A stretch of DNA of 64,000 bases from Pezizomycotina sp. ARF18 (lineage: Eukaryota > Ascomycota). Below the pieces are notes generated by a model, which ran no database searches, was not told the origin of the DNA, and worked only from the letters and a program-made list of their open reading frames with translations. Of this stretch, positions 1-11,648 are shown in pieces. The position numbers and the translations under genes were made by a program. Position 1 is the stretch's first letter. Each line of letters opens with the position of its first letter. The DNA is taken from the NCBI GenBank assembly GCA_002224055.1, contig AZLU01000116.1:1-64000 (forward strand). The letters are read 5' to 3'.

Positions 1-314
1 GAAGCGTCGAAGCTGTTCAAGTAGCGGTTTTGACCGAACCCATGCCGCAAACTTAGCCGCCATCGATGTTCAAATAATCGTTCGTCTCCCCCCCCCACCC
101 CCTCAGTAAGATTTCATGATTGAAGAAAGATGTTTGTCCGATATATAACTCAACAAAAGCGAACCTATTGCAGCGAGTGATTTTAACGCGAAGAAGATAT
201 CCTCCACGGCAAACTTTTTTCCGATTCAGTACCTCCTTCGAACCTATACGACCGAGCAACGGATTCATGGTTGAGAACGAGGGGATTATAAGCCACATTT
301 AAAGGGCAAGGGCC
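1..314. other. Upstream non-coding stretch
   Basis: This is probably the promoter side of the 7-TM gene that starts at 315. It holds a C-run of about nine followed by a further C-rich patch (near 88-102). Short ORFs on both strands show no recognisable family. No clear TATA box was found. Confidence 0.4.
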
Positions 315-1867
315 ATGGTCACGTCAGAAGGCATTCACAGCCGATCTCACAGTTACCGACCGGTCGCCGACGACGTACCCGAACTACAACCCGCAGTCAG
401 ACACCCTGCCTCACGGACCGAACTATGTGCCTGCCAATAGGGGACCAGCTCTCGTCGTCGCCATCATCGTGTTTGCGGTCATCCTTCGACGTTTATAGCG
501 GTTAGGTTGTACGTGCGGAAGATTTATGTCGTCGCTGGTATGCTGAGGACTGGCTGGCGTTGGTCGCACTGGTAGGTTTCTCGCTTTGATCACTTTGTAA
601 GAACGACTTGCGATTATAGTGCTGACAGCATCTGTGTTTAGATAGTTGTCCTTCCATTGTCGGGCATGCACGCCTACCTGCCGCAAAATTCGGTCTGGGA
701 ATGCATGTCTGGGATCTGACCACGGACCAAATAGAAAAGTCGTACAAGTACTTTCAAAAACACCTACAAGACACTACTCCTCGGGCACTATCACTGACTT
801 CATAAACTCCGTTCTTCAGAACAGTGTCAGTCATTAACACTTCGCAAACGATACTATCCGTACCTTCAACAGGGGCTAACGTACTCTCGCAGACGCGTAC
901 ACAATTCTCTACACCACAAGCACCTTCCTCGTAAAACTCGTCGTCGTCGCATCCATCTACAGGCTCGAAAACTTCCTCCCTCCGCAAGAATTCTGCCTGC
1001 GTTCGCGTTCATCACCGTCTGCCTAACATCACCCTCATATGCTACTTCACCTTCCGCTGCGCGCCCGTAAAGTCCGCGTGGGACATTCAGCGAAAGCCAA
1101 TCCGGATGCGTTAAGAAGCACTACCTTGTTAACATCGAACTCTGGAAGTGTCGTACGTTTTTACGGATGTTGTGTGCTTGTTGTTACGGTTCCGCTTGTG
1201 TGGAGGCTGAGGCTACCACTGCGGAGGAAGTTGGAGGTCGCGGCGATGTTTGGCTTGGAACGTTGTAAGTACGCGAACTGCATTAAATCGTCAAGGATTT
1301 CATTGACAGTATCTTCTGTATCAGCGCCGCCGTTGTCGCCATGGTCCGGATAAAGTACCTCCGCCGTCTATTGAAATCGTTCGACATGAGCTGTGAGTAC
1401 GCCCTCACCTCTTTCTTTACATTGTCTGACTCTAATAGACTATCGCCATACATAGGGACGGATTCCCGTCTTCCTCTGCGACACCGTCGAACTCAACATC
1501 GGCCTGATAAGTAACCTGCATCCCGTCGTTCGGCTCCTCTTCCAGAAGAAGTTCCAGCTTCTACGGGCGGTCGAAGAAACAAGACGACAGCGTTCGTATA
1601 CTCACGCATTTAAAACACAGTGATAATAGTGGGAGTATTGAGATGTCCCGTTCAAAACCGCCGTCGTCGAGGAAGGAGGAGCATATGGAGATTGTTCCTG
1701 TACAGGATGTTGAGAAAGGTGGAGAGTGTATGGAGCTTGATATCCTTGAAAGACCGACGACGGATGAGATTGGCGATGATGTCGGCGAAACGGCTGGATT
1801 GAGGTACCAGATGGCGGATGTAGACCTCGACGAGAGCCTGACGATGGGGAAAGGACGAAGAAGCTAA
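315..1867 (+). CDS. Rhodopsin-domain (SAT4-like) 7-TM integral membrane protein, copy 1
   Basis: Probable plasma-membrane protein of the fungal rhodopsin-domain family (SAT4-like, related to PTH11-type receptors). The ATG at 315 opens a short polar N-terminus. A hydrophobic helix (GPALVVAIIVFAV) follows, and then RLYVRKIYVV leading into AEDWLALVAL, which fits the family's R-Y-x-R...DDWL region after TM1. Further on come FGLGMHVWDL (near 690), LYTTSTFLVKLVVVASIYRL, VPLVWRLRLPLRRKLEVAAMFGL before a likely donor near 1264, and IPVFLCDTVELNIGLI, the equivalent of the conserved late helix. A cytoplasmic acidic tail ends at the stop 1865-1867. The tail ORF from 1643 is intact, but at least five frame changes are needed before it. 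Introns are likely near 570-630, 1260-1300 and 1393-1440. Members of this family are poorly characterised, so a receptor role is inferred. I am confident of the family and less so of exact exon borders. Confidence 0.75.
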
Positions 1868-2557
1868 ATAGGATGAGCGAGGGGCTTGAAGAGGGAGTAG
1901 CTTAGGCGGCAATGCGCGTCCGTTTGAGTGAATGGTGACGTTTATCTGCTGCGTTTGTTTTCATTATTTGCTATTACTTGTTCTATAAGGAGTATCATTT
2001 CGAGCGAGCGTCGGATTGTTCTGGCAAATATCTGTTCCTTTCTTCTGTTAATAACATGGATCTTTGGTATAAAAAGCGGTGGCGAAAACATGGGCATGGA
2101 CCAACTGGTTCCTTTAGTTTGTTTTTTGTTTCTGAATCGATACTATATCTTTAATGTCATGTCCTAGCTTCAGGCTTACGGCGTTCTGGTGATGTCACCT
2201 TACCAGGACATAAGTCTGATCGAGTCGTGAGTGAATTGGTCATCACATTGTCTAATAGTGTAGACTATTCAGGGCATCCTAGACGGTAGCATTAGGTATT
2301 CTTTCAAAGGTGCTTCGGAGTTCCTTTGAAGGAGCTTCGCGGTGTGAGACACATTTTGCAAACTCAAGGATCATACGGACACTAAACATCCTCATGACAA
2401 TCCTGACTAGTAGAGCACTATTATTTGACCTTTCATCGAAAATAATCCCTAGTAGCTTCAGAATCTCAATCATTCTTGATAGGATCACAAAGAGGTCCCC
2501 TTCTAGAATCTAGCAAGATTACTCCTCTGACCTCCATCCAACAAGCAAAAAAAAAAC
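1868..2557. other. Intergenic stretch
   Basis: AT-leaning spacer after the first 7-TM gene. It contains several short ORFs on both strands (for example 1928-2167 +) with no recognisable motifs. I see no gene here. Confidence 0.4.
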
Positions 2558-2791
2558 ATGTGTATAGTAGTCCTATACTACGACGACTGCGGCTGTCCCT
2601 CGTTTTACAAGCCGGTGTTGATTTCGAGATGCGAGAGGCACAATGACGGGACACACTGCGTGAAGAATCATACGGCGGCGGTTCACGCGGTACATCTGCG
2701 ATCGATGCGAGAACCCGCGGATAACGGTCATGCCGGACGAGGTAGAAGGGGGTGTTTGAAGTGTCAGTTTTGTGAAAGTATACCCTCTTGA
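2558..2791 (+). CDS. Small cysteine-rich hypothetical protein
   Basis: Intact 77-residue ORF, unusual here for needing no frame correction. It begins MCIVVLYYDDCGCPSFYKP and contains RCERHND, HCVKNHT and a C-terminal CLKCQFC cluster. Cysteines lie at about residues 2, 11, 13, 25, 34, 66, 69 and 72, with several histidines. The layout (MC start, CxC near residue 11-13, CxxCxxC near the end) recalls small fungal cysteine-rich proteins that may bind metal, but I cannot name a family. There is no obvious signal peptide. An opposite-strand ORF (2466-2798) overlaps it, and the plus strand is preferred on cysteine spacing. The support is composition only. Confidence 0.45.
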   Translation: MCIVVLYYDDCGCPSFYKPVLISRCERHNDGTHCVKNHTAAVHAVHLRSMREPADNGHAGRGRRGCLKCQFCESIPS

Positions 2792-3847
2792 AGAGCACTA
2801 TTGATTTGGAAAGGTTTACATGAATCGATTTCGAGGTCGTCGTGGGTGGACCCTCAGGTCTTTAGGATGTATATACATACACAACAAAAAGATGCAAGCC
2901 GTAGCCCCTTTTTTGTGGTGGATAGTCCGTCTTGGGTGTTTGAATGGCGAAGTGCCGGGCGAAGTTGGGAACAGTTCTGGATGAGATGTATGTACCTTGA
3001 GCGTTTACTCGCGCGTCTAGCTTCAGTCCGCGTATTTTTGCATTGGCTATGTTAGATGTAATACCTTGTTGGATCACATTCCTGTGTAACCTCCTCATTC
3101 CTGACAGATACGGTAAAGGAATAAGTTGAGATTATACTTTCGAGTTGCAATTTAGTGCGAGTGTTGGATATCAATGTCCCCACGGGCAAACTATAACGAT
3201 TTCTCCATCCAGACTTGTATTCCCTGAGTCTGCGTCCCGAAGCCGGATAAATAAGAATGTGGATCTTGAGTTGACAAAAGGGCAAAGACTAACAATCATC
3301 TTTCGGGCTGTAAAGCCAGATCATGGAGGTGCCGAGACTCGATGTTGGCTCCGTCTCTCACACCGTTCATGGTACTAGATGTATCTCTTTGTTTTGTTTG
3401 GGTCGTTTCGTTCGCGGTTGGTTCTAGACTAGTCTTGAGAGCACCGATAAGGACGTGAACGAAGTCAGACAAATGGCTCGAGAAGGTTGAAAGCGCCAGA
3501 ATATACGCATGGTTTAAATTCTAACCAGAGCCACCAACCGATTGCGTGTGCAGCAAACAATCCAACAAAACATCCCTGGGAATTCCGGTGTACCTTAACA
3601 GGGTGGTTTTGCAAAAAGTAATGGACGTAAAAGTCCATCGCCGCGCTCACAGCTAGCCAACAGACTTGATCTGGCCGTGCTATAAGTGGGCGTCTATCTC
3701 CTCGTTCCCCTCTTCTTTCTCTATCCGTCCTTATGTGTATAAATAAGCTCAGGATGGCAGTTTCCTCCCACGGTCTCGTTCGAAAGTAAGATAATTTTTT
3801 CTATTTCCAGTTCATCCTTCAAGGAGTTTAGCCTTATCGACAAATGT
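2792..3847. other. Intergenic stretch
   Basis: Short ORFs of 60-84 codons occur on both strands (2801-3055 +, 3145-3378 +, 3465-3650 -, 3721-3972 -) without recognisable domains. The minus ORF at 3465-3650 is hydrophobic enough to be a membrane exon, but nothing around it confirms this. Confidence 0.3.
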
Positions 3848-4928
3848 TTACCAAGCATGCTACCACGTTGACGCTGGAGGAAAGCTGGGCCCTTCTCCGA
3901 CGGATACTTCAGAGTCAGAGTGTCCCATTGTAGCGGCGCCAAACACCTGCGTGCCAGTAGGCTCGGACACAAGCTGCGTGGAATGCGAACAGCAGTTCCG
4001 CTCGGTCATAGACCAAGTAAATCTTCCCGACCGCGCAAGGTATACGCCAGCTCGTCGGCGATAATCACGCGCGCGATGCATATCGGCACTCGTGAAATCG
4101 CCCGGGAGGACCGCGAGTACCTAGCAGTCCGTATAGCCGCCGAAACGGCGACGCTATCCTTTCGCGCTGGAGGAAGTACACCGCTGCAGGTGGGAGGCGT
4201 GCTTGAAAGCCCGTCGAACCGGAGATGTACCCGCAAACCCTCATAAAGCCGCACGAGAGATACAAGGAGCTGCCCTGGCAGAGCCTTCCGCGCGGAGAAG
4301 CGCTAGGAGGTCGCGGCTGGTGCCGTACGTCAGCGTGGAGGCGCCGGCTTCAGACCTTCGAGTTGCTGGGCCATGCTGGACGCAGAGGGTGACGTATCCG
4401 CCGGAGGAGTGGGTGAGCTGGGATAGCCACCAGCTCCGCTTTGGTTGGTATGGGGGGGGGGGGGGGGGGGCGTTTTAGAGACCAAGTTCAACGCGTCTTC
4501 CGTTGTGTTACACGGTCAGGGTTTCGGGGAGCTGGTGAAATACGACACAGGCGCGCGCACCGGTGGTACGCGTGGGCTACCCGCCGGGCACGGCTCATAC
4601 GGAATCCCAGGCTAGGTTATGGACCTGCTGAAAAGAAAAAAAATAGTGCACAAGGTGCTTGACGCGTGGACGACAGCGGGGCGGGCAGAGGCTGTGAGAA
4701 TTGGCGGGAAATGGTGCAGGCGCGATTCAAGAGAGTGAGCGGCGTTGAGCTATGTCGGTTTTCACGAACCAAGCCTTTTCACCGCCGCCAAAGTTCGATA
4801 TCGAGGCGCTCTTGTCGCTCGCCCGTGGCACTTGCGGCGACGCAGGATCACTGGTGGTTCCTAAAAACGTCCCCCTTCGTACCTCCGCCGCGAAGTCGGT
4901 ATCGTACGAGATAGCGCCCTTTTTTTGA
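3848..4928 (+). pseudogene. GC-rich coding-like block, function unknown
   Basis: GC content rises sharply against the flanks, as in the recognised genes of this window. Plausible coding stretches are split among frames: an acidic/cysteine stretch near 3910-4040 (GSDTSCVECEQQF), an alanine-rich helix near 4070-4170, PHERYKELPWQSLPRG near 4245, and an ATG-started piece at 4752-4928 reading KFDIEALLSLARG. A run of 19 G (4452-4470) interrupts the block and could itself be an assembly artefact. I recognise no family. It could be a degraded gene, a gene split by base-call errors, or chance open reading in GC-rich DNA. The strand is inferred from codon composition only. Confidence 0.3.
4452..4470. 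repeat. Poly-G run (19 G)
   Basis: Uninterrupted run of 19 G inside a GC-rich block. Runs this long are rare in fungal coding DNA and are typical places for length errors. Confidence 0.9.
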
Positions 4929-5073
4929 AGTCGATGGGATGCCTCGAGGAGGAGAATGTGGCGTGGATCTACCGGAATAAAATAAAAAAATAAAAAATAA
5001 AAAATAAAAATAAATAAAATTACAATTTTTGTATGCAAGAGGAAGGGGGGCGGGCCTGATATGTATAATAATC

Positions 5074-5100
<27 letters not shown>
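5074..5100. repeat. Poly-A run (27 A)
   Basis: Uninterrupted run of 27 A just upstream of a possible ATG at 5113. No target-site duplication or retroposed gene was recognised beside it. It creates long artefactual lysine or phenylalanine ORFs on both strands. Confidence 0.9.
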
Positions 5101-5104
<4 letters not shown>

Positions 5105-5112
5105 CCACACCC

Positions 5113-5801
5113 ATGAGTCCCCTGAATCTCCACCAAACTTCACCCCAACTCAAAGAGAACAAGAAAAATAGCAGCATTTTCCATCCACCGGCAACGAGAC
5201 CTAAAATAAGCCCCCTTGTATTACTACGTCGACGATCTACCAGTACAAAGCAGTCGTCATGGCAAAAATTAATAGCAACCGAGATTCTTGTTCTCCGGGT
5301 CCTAGCAGTCCTCATCTTTGCGTCCGCCGCATCAACCTCGAACCTCGCTCTCGATACCGCCTTCGAACTTGGCGTCAATGTCACCTCCGAGCCCTCAAAC
5401 GTATCCGCGCTTCCCGCTCAAAGTCAAACATCCACGCCCCGCGGCGTCAGCTTCCCCAAATTTCCAACTTCCAACCACCGTCGACCTTTCCCGCCTCACG
5501 CTCGTCTCCTGGCACGCACTCGAACCCTCGCCCGTTATGAGCTCAAGCCCGGCTGCCGGTGATCCTCTGCATTGACATTAAACTCCACGTCCACGTCAAG
5601 CACAGGCCATTGCAAAACCGGGGGCGGGGCGTCCCAGCAGGACCCCAGGAGACCTCGAGCAATATATGTGCGGGATTAACCCAGGCTTCTATGGCACGAC
5701 AATGGCAATCGGTTACCACGCGGTTCGAAACAGTCACGTTGACGCTACCCCACCACCACACCCCTCCCCCTTCTCCAACGAAACACAGCGAGGAGCCATG
5801 A
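5113..5801 (+). CDS. Possible membrane-anchored hypothetical protein, frame-broken
   Basis: The ORF from the ATG at 5113 to 5562 has a polar N-terminus of about 55 residues. One strong hydrophobic helix follows (TEILVLRVLAVLIFASAAS), and then a Ser/Pro/Thr-rich segment with NVT and NVS sequons. After residue ~110 the more protein-like reading moves to another frame (TTVDLSRLTLVSWHALEPS, near 5480-5535), and further open reading continues to about 5800. The pattern fits a type II membrane protein, but no family was recognised. The start choice is uncertain because the poly-A run just upstream is open in the same frame. Confidence 0.3.
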
Positions 5802-8697
5802 CGGCCGACAGACGTAACGGGATAACGGATAATCAGGGCAAAGCCAGCGGCACAGAGGCACAGAGGCATGGGTGACGAAGAGGTGCTGCGGCTCCTCTCC
5901 ACCCGGGACGAAAATAATTCGATTTGCGCCATCGGAGTTTATCTCAATCATCTTTTCCGACTTGAAGAAGGCTGGTGTTCCGCTACGCTGAAGAGGCTGG
6001 GGCTTCTGAAGTCTCGAGCCGATTACGCGGGTGCTCCTGTTAACGGGGAGCTGGGTACTTTTTGTGTCGATAAGACCTGCTGGGAAAAGGTAAACGGGTT
6101 GCTGGTGAAATTATGCCAAGCATGGACTTTTTCTGGCAGACCTACCTAGTGGCATGCTAGCATTGAAATCGGAATTTTATCTTGTCTGAAGAATCTGTGC
6201 GAGGAGATCCGCGTTTGCGACCCTGAGCTCTAGAAAACAACTCTTACAAGGAAGAAAACAGAAGAGGCCAAGGAAGCAAAGGAGAGAAAAAAAAAAAAGG
6301 AATGAAGATGAATGTTGCAATTTGAGAAATCATCATGAAGAGCAGGCACCTTACATAACTACTAAAAATCTGCTAGAATACTATCATTCAAGGCGGAATT
6401 CGCCTGCAAGCTTCGTTTACTATGCTCAGTCTTTTCCAAATACCTGGAGATAGAAGAAAATAGCTAACTAAAGTCGCAGGACAGTATGTATATAAATTCG
6501 AAATATCAATCATAGGATAAGTGAAGAGCTTGAGAGAGGTATATCATTTGTTGTTTACCTCCAAATTTAATTACAAAGACAGGAGAATACAGTACTAGAT
6601 TTCTGAAAAACAACGAATCTTCTTGCATGACTCCGAGCATTAAGAATTTCAGGAATCCATCGATCTGGTACACCTTACTTTATAAACCCAGGAATTTCAG
6701 TTGGGAAAGAAAAAAAAGAAAAAAAAAAAGGCTGCGGCAGAAATTAGATAGGATGTTTCGAGAGATCGCACCGAGAAGGTAACAACACCACGCGAAAGTC
6801 TATCAGAGGATAAGACGAAAAGTTCAGGCTCAGCGAGCGGTTCAGATATCTCCTCGAATGCCAGTTCAAATGAAACCAACGGGCGAAAGGGACGAAGCCG
6901 CTCTCTCCCCGCGAGCCCCGGATACACTGATGTTCTACCTTACCTTAGGTCTGATCGTCCATTTCAGCAAGTGTCTGGTTGCTCCTGTTGCTCCTTCTCG
7001 TAGCATTGGCTGCTCAGGGCGGAGGTGTGAAGAAAGAGGGCTCTCCTGGCTACGCCCCCATCAAGTGTCGGTCTGAGGCCTCCGATATGATCCTTCGCAG
7101 AAGTTGGTTATTCATGCGCGTCAGGAATTTCATTCGCCATCCTGTTGACCTGGAGGGCTCTAGGTAGAAAATTGTTTCTGAGACATATACCACGTATCAT
7201 AACGCGAAGAAGGAGCTTGGGGAGAGATGGCGAGGACAGGGCAAAGACTCCTCGATGGATTTGTGGACATGGTATCGGCGGCGGCATTTCTGCTCTGGGT
7301 GTTTTGGGGCCATGGTGTGTTATTGTGGTCCCAAGGCTGGGCGATGATTCCGATCCGTCAGAAATCTGACCATTCGGTGTTGAAAAATCTCCATTTCTAA
7401 AGCTGCATTTACTGCTGAAGGGATGACGAATTGCAAGACGTACTGTACTCTCTTAGAGCAATCGATGTAAGCTTTCAAGCTGAAACACTCTTCATTAAGT
7501 TGTGGATAGCATAGCAGCGTATAAGCGGCGGGGGGATATTCACTCGATATATTTTTGTTAGTCGACGGATCGGGTCCAGGCTTATTTGCCTGCGGTCTGA
7601 ATGTTCAAATATTCCCGCATGTCTATATCTTATAATAAGACACGTGGGTCCACAGATATAACGAGATCGTTCAATAGCCTATTTTGTCATTATTTTATAG
7701 CGCTAGCGGTATAGCTCCTCTTTTTTCCTTTTTTTTTTTTTTTTAGAGATTCCAAGGAATATTCTTCCACTTGACTAAACAAGCATCTCGAGACGAAAAA
7801 CGTCTTATCATGAAAGTTTTTACCCGGTTCCGTCTCCGTCGGCAGTTTTCTTCCTTTTCTAGAATCATGGCTTGATGTTTCCCCGACCCTTGTCATTTGG
7901 TTACGATTGGAAAGCATGGCTGCTGAGACATTCTTGTTTTTCCGATTTAATGCCCGTCGATTCAATCGTAGTAGCGGCTTCCAAGTAGTAATTCACGTAG
8001 CCGGCGGAACGGGTTCGCCCGACACACGGCGGCTACGAGGACCTTCCTAGCTGACTACCTTTCGCTTGTCACGATATCATTTCTACCCAGCTAGAACCTG
8101 TCGCTTGACGTCGGCCAAATCTTAAAAGAATTATAATATGGTGTCATATATCGGTCTGAGACTCTACACGAGGTGCTATAAGGCGTGAGCATGTGAATCA
8201 GCCAGGGCGCCCCTTGTTACTAGTGCAAAGAACTTTCATTCATTAACCTTTTGTCAGCAGAGGATAAGTTAGGTTCGTATCCACATAATGCGCGATACAC
8301 GTTCGCAGTGCAGCTTCTTAAAATTTCTGCATCATGGCGACCTCATACTTCTAGACAATGTGTCGGTATCGAGCGATCGAGAATATCCTTGACAGGAAGT
8401 TTTCCATGTTCCCGGTCGTCCCGCATCCATGATTTCTGAATTACTAACCGCCCCGTCGGCTGCATTTTTTTTTTCTGCCTTTGAAATTTCTCGTAGTGCT
8501 CGCTGCCATGACTACAAACTGACGATATATCTAGCCCATCCAAATGGCGAAACGTGATGGAAGATATAAAGAGAACCGATTCTACCTCCATGACCATCCT
8601 CCTCTTCCCCTCCATCGCATCAAGGCATCACAGTTACCCACCTCTTTTCTCTTATTCATACACTTTACACAAGTTTTAACCACAGTCACTCATTACA
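5802..8697. other. Mostly non-coding stretch with weak ORFs
   Basis: An intact 93-codon ORF with an ATG start lies at 5868-6149 (+), with several cysteines and no known motif. A second GC-rich patch at about 6860-7370 (+) has hydrophobic pieces (LLLLLLVALAAQ near 6980). From 6150 to 6700 and 7370 to 8690 the DNA is AT-rich with purine-rich and poly-T tracts. The last 100 bp before 8698 are C/T-rich, as expected of the leader of the next gene. Confidence 0.35.
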
Positions 8698-10252
8698 ATG
8701 CGCATCTCCCGCATCTCCACCTCGTCGCTACGCCGGCACCGTCCTAGCCGCACCCTCCGCCTCAAATGACAGCCCCGTTTGCATCGTCGGCGCCGGTCCT
8801 CCGGCCTCACCGCCGCCGCCACGCTCGAATCCCACGGCAAATCAGCCGTAATCTTCGAAAGCAAGCCCTCGTCGCGGAAAGTGCCAATCCTACTACGACG
8901 AATCCGGCCAATACACCCCCTCGGCGCCTCCTGTACAGCAACGGCACCTACGGCGAAACGTTGAAGGTTGTTAACGCGATGGGCGTGGGGAGCGTGGAGA
9001 TTAGCCCGCGAGGGGGCGGATATGGACTGGGACTACGATTATAAGACGGGAAAAGTTAAGCCGGCGATGAAGCTGGATTGGTTGAAGCAGAAGGTTTTGA
9101 ATCTTGAGTGGAGAGGTATAATAGTATTTGGAGAAGGAGTTTAAGGAGTATGCTGTTGTTGGGTTCAAGGTAAGAGAATACATAACACCACACCTGGTTG
9201 GAAAAAAAATATTTACTGACGGAGGGTTGACTTTTTTTTAGAACGGCATCCCCGAAAAATTCCGCGTCTCGACCGCGGACTGGCTCGGCCACCACCTCTT
9301 CACCGTCCTGCAGGTCGTCGTCATCAGGGCATGTTCTGTACGGCTACGGCGACCTCCGCGAGATCCCCGTCGCGTACATCCTCCAGTACTTCACGCCGGA
9401 CATAATGAATTCTTCTCGAACCAGCACAAGGGCTACCTGATCGACTACCACGAGGCTGGGAGCAGTTCGCCAGGCGCGCGATCAGCAGCCCTATTCACGT
9501 TAATACGGAATTCAGGCTATCGGTACGTCTTAGCTCCCCTTTTATTTTACTTATCCTGCTTTTGTAAGGTTTTTTTGGAGAATGTGAGTATTTATTGAGT
9601 CTTGTAACCGCACCGGCGCTCCCCTCTCATCAGGTGGACCGACGCCTCCGGCTCCTCCCAAACGACCGCCTGCTCCTCGTAATCCTCGCCTTCCACCAAC
9701 CATCGAAAACCTCAACAACGCCGGCCTCTCCGTTCCCGACGAGAAGAGCCTGTTCTCGAAAGTCGTCGTGGAGAACTACTACTCCGGCGCCGCAAGTAAC
9801 CATGCCGAAAGGCTACGCCGTAACAGCAGCGCAAAACGGCATCTTCACCCTCCCGACGCCGCCGGCGAACCGGTCCTCTCCATCCGCCTCTTCGATAACT
9901 CAGACATTTCCACGTTCTACTCTTGGGACGGAAAAGGCGCCGACGAGCGCATGAAGAGCATCGACGAGGCGAAGGGTTCAGTAAGAAGTGCCTTACCATG
10001 TTTAATAAGGATCCGAAGGATAGTAATGCGGAGACTACGCCGGTGAAGGAGGAGGATGTAGGGCGTTCAGGAAGTGGGATTATTTCCCGCACGTTAGCAC
10101 GGGGGATATCGGGAGCTTTTATGAGGCGTTTAATGAGATTCAGGGGGCCGGGAAGACGTACTATGCCAGTGGGTTGAACATGTTCGAAATGGTGGAGTTT
10201 GCTATTAGGGCTGGCAGGGACGTCGTTGAGAACTCACGTACTGAAGGCTTAA
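8698..10252 (+). CDS. FAD-dependent oxidoreductase, copy 1
   Basis: Flavoenzyme of the FAD/NAD(P)-binding Rossmann/amine-oxidase-like fold. Close fungal relatives are often auto-named beta-cyclopiazonate dehydrogenase (recalled, not searched). After the ATG at 8698 and a short leader comes the dinucleotide-binding motif CIVGAGP, with the rest of the G-x-G-x-x-G helix in the next frame. It is followed by SAVIFESKPS, KCQSYYDESGQY, TYGETLKVVNAMG, YGYGDLREIPVAYILQYFTP (near 9340-9400), HKGYLIDYHEAWEQF, the C-terminal TYYASGLNMFEMVEFA and GRDVVEN. The same landmarks in the same order occur in the gene at 38613, so the two are paralogs. At least eight frame changes are needed. An intron is likely near 9171-9240 (GTAAGAG to TTAG) and another near 9520-9633. 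The substrate is unknown. It is a candidate specialised-metabolism enzyme. Confidence 0.82.
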
Positions 10253-10429
10253 GAGGTCGAGGACATTGGTTGTAGATGTGATGGCGTGGGTGGTTTGGAT
10301 TTTCGTATCGAGACACATTCATTCAAAAATTGTATTATTATACTTTTTAATTCACTATAAACTTGAATTATACATTTATTTCCCTAATATAGAACATCGT
10401 GATGATGCCTTTTCTATACGACAAAACAC

Positions 10430-10956
10430 TTAGAACCACTTGGTATACTTGAAAGGATTACACTTCACGGACGCCCTCTTGTCCATCTCGTCGTCCGAAT
10501 CCGTGCAACCCTTAGCCTTGAATATCGAGCTCAAAGTCTCACCGGGCTTCAGCATCCTCCTGCTGAAATACTCGCCACCAAAACACGCCGTAGCCTGTTC
10601 ACAATTTTATCAGCAAACCTTTCTTCCCAAAAGTACGTAGGGGCTGTTAATTACCTCCTCTCTCGCTCCTCCCCTTCGCTTCAACAGCCCACCCCCACTT
10701 ATCGATCTTGACTTCCGTCTTGAAAGGCCCGTCGTAGTTTGACCTGTACCACGCCCCGCCGTACTTTTTGGTGATAGGGAGGAGTACTCGGTGTAGAGCT
10801 CCTTGCAGAGTTCGGCGGTACAGTCGTCGTTCGTGTGGTGCCGTCGGAAGGGTCGACGCAGCGGCAGGCGGTGCCCGTGCCGGGTTCGCCCATCTCCGCG
10901 ATGGCGCCGCGCAGGAGGATGAGGGCGGGGAAGAGGAGGGGGAGGATGTTGACCAT
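10430..10956 (-). CDS. Small secreted cysteine-rich protein (CRC family, member A)
   Basis: Starts at 10956 with a signal peptide (VNILPLLFPALILLRGAIAE) followed by TACRCVD. In a shifted frame come CTAELCKELYTEYSSL, then KIDKWGWAVEAKG. A 60-bp intron at 10595-10654 (GTAATT to CAG) leads to the second exon, with ATACFGGEYF, MLKPGETLSSIFKAKGC and the end VKCNPFKYTKWF before the stop at 10430. Expected length is about 150 residues with about 8 cysteines. The ACRC-x-D start after the signal peptide is shared with the gene at 13900-14339. Secreted and probably disulfide-bonded. It could be an effector-like protein, but no function can be read from the sequence. Two or three frame changes in exon 1. 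Confidence 0.6.
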
Positions 10957-11648
10957 TGTTGCAAATGATAGATGGGCGTTCTGTCTAGAGGAAATCTACG
11001 GAGCCTGTGAGACTGGTAGTAGAACAGGTTGTAAGCGGGACACTTTCGCGGGATTGCACAGATATTTATGGAAAATATACAATTCAGACTTCTTTATAGA
11101 AAGTCAAGAGGGACCATGATGATCATAGAGCCATGCAGGCATCAATGCGCTTTTGCCCTATGCCATTACAATTAGTAGCCTTCAGAACTGAAGGTTCTGG
11201 CCAATGATTGGACCCAGCTGACGCAAGATAATATCCCCGAAGATTCCTGCTTTGAAACAAATGATAAACGGCAAACAATGCATGAACTATCGTAGACTAG
11301 GAGAATAATGACATTCTCCTATCATTTCTCGTAATCAGACAAAGAAGCTTATAGAATACTCGGGTTCTCATCATCCATTTCACTGGCCGCATGCCCGCTT
11401 TAAATTACGTCCAAAAGGGCTCGGAACCGTCAATGCGGGGAAGACTTGAGCTTTATTAATCGAATTTCAATTCAATGATGTTTTTTTCTTAAATAACTCC
11501 GCCTAAAGGAGCATGTGCGTATTCAAAAGAGATGAATCAGTGGAAGAAATTCATTTGCGTTAATGTCATCAAAGAAACTCCGAGTCGGGAGGCCGCAGTC
11601 TGTGCGAACCACTCGACAGATTACATCAATCGCTTCATGCCGACGCCC
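10957..11648. other. Intergenic spacer, promoter side of gene A
   Basis: Moderately AT-rich, with no supported gene. It holds the upstream region of the minus-strand secreted protein (start 10956) and the 3' flank of the minus-strand gene that ends at 11649. Confidence 0.4.

Noticed and set aside
5074-5100. Poly-A tail of a retroposon
   Set aside because: No target-site duplication and no recognisable retroposed sequence before it; similar runs occur throughout the spacers.
4848-5384. 178-codon minus ORF
   Set aside because: Its length comes from the poly-A run on the plus strand (poly-Phe) and the body is a shadow of the plus-strand reading.
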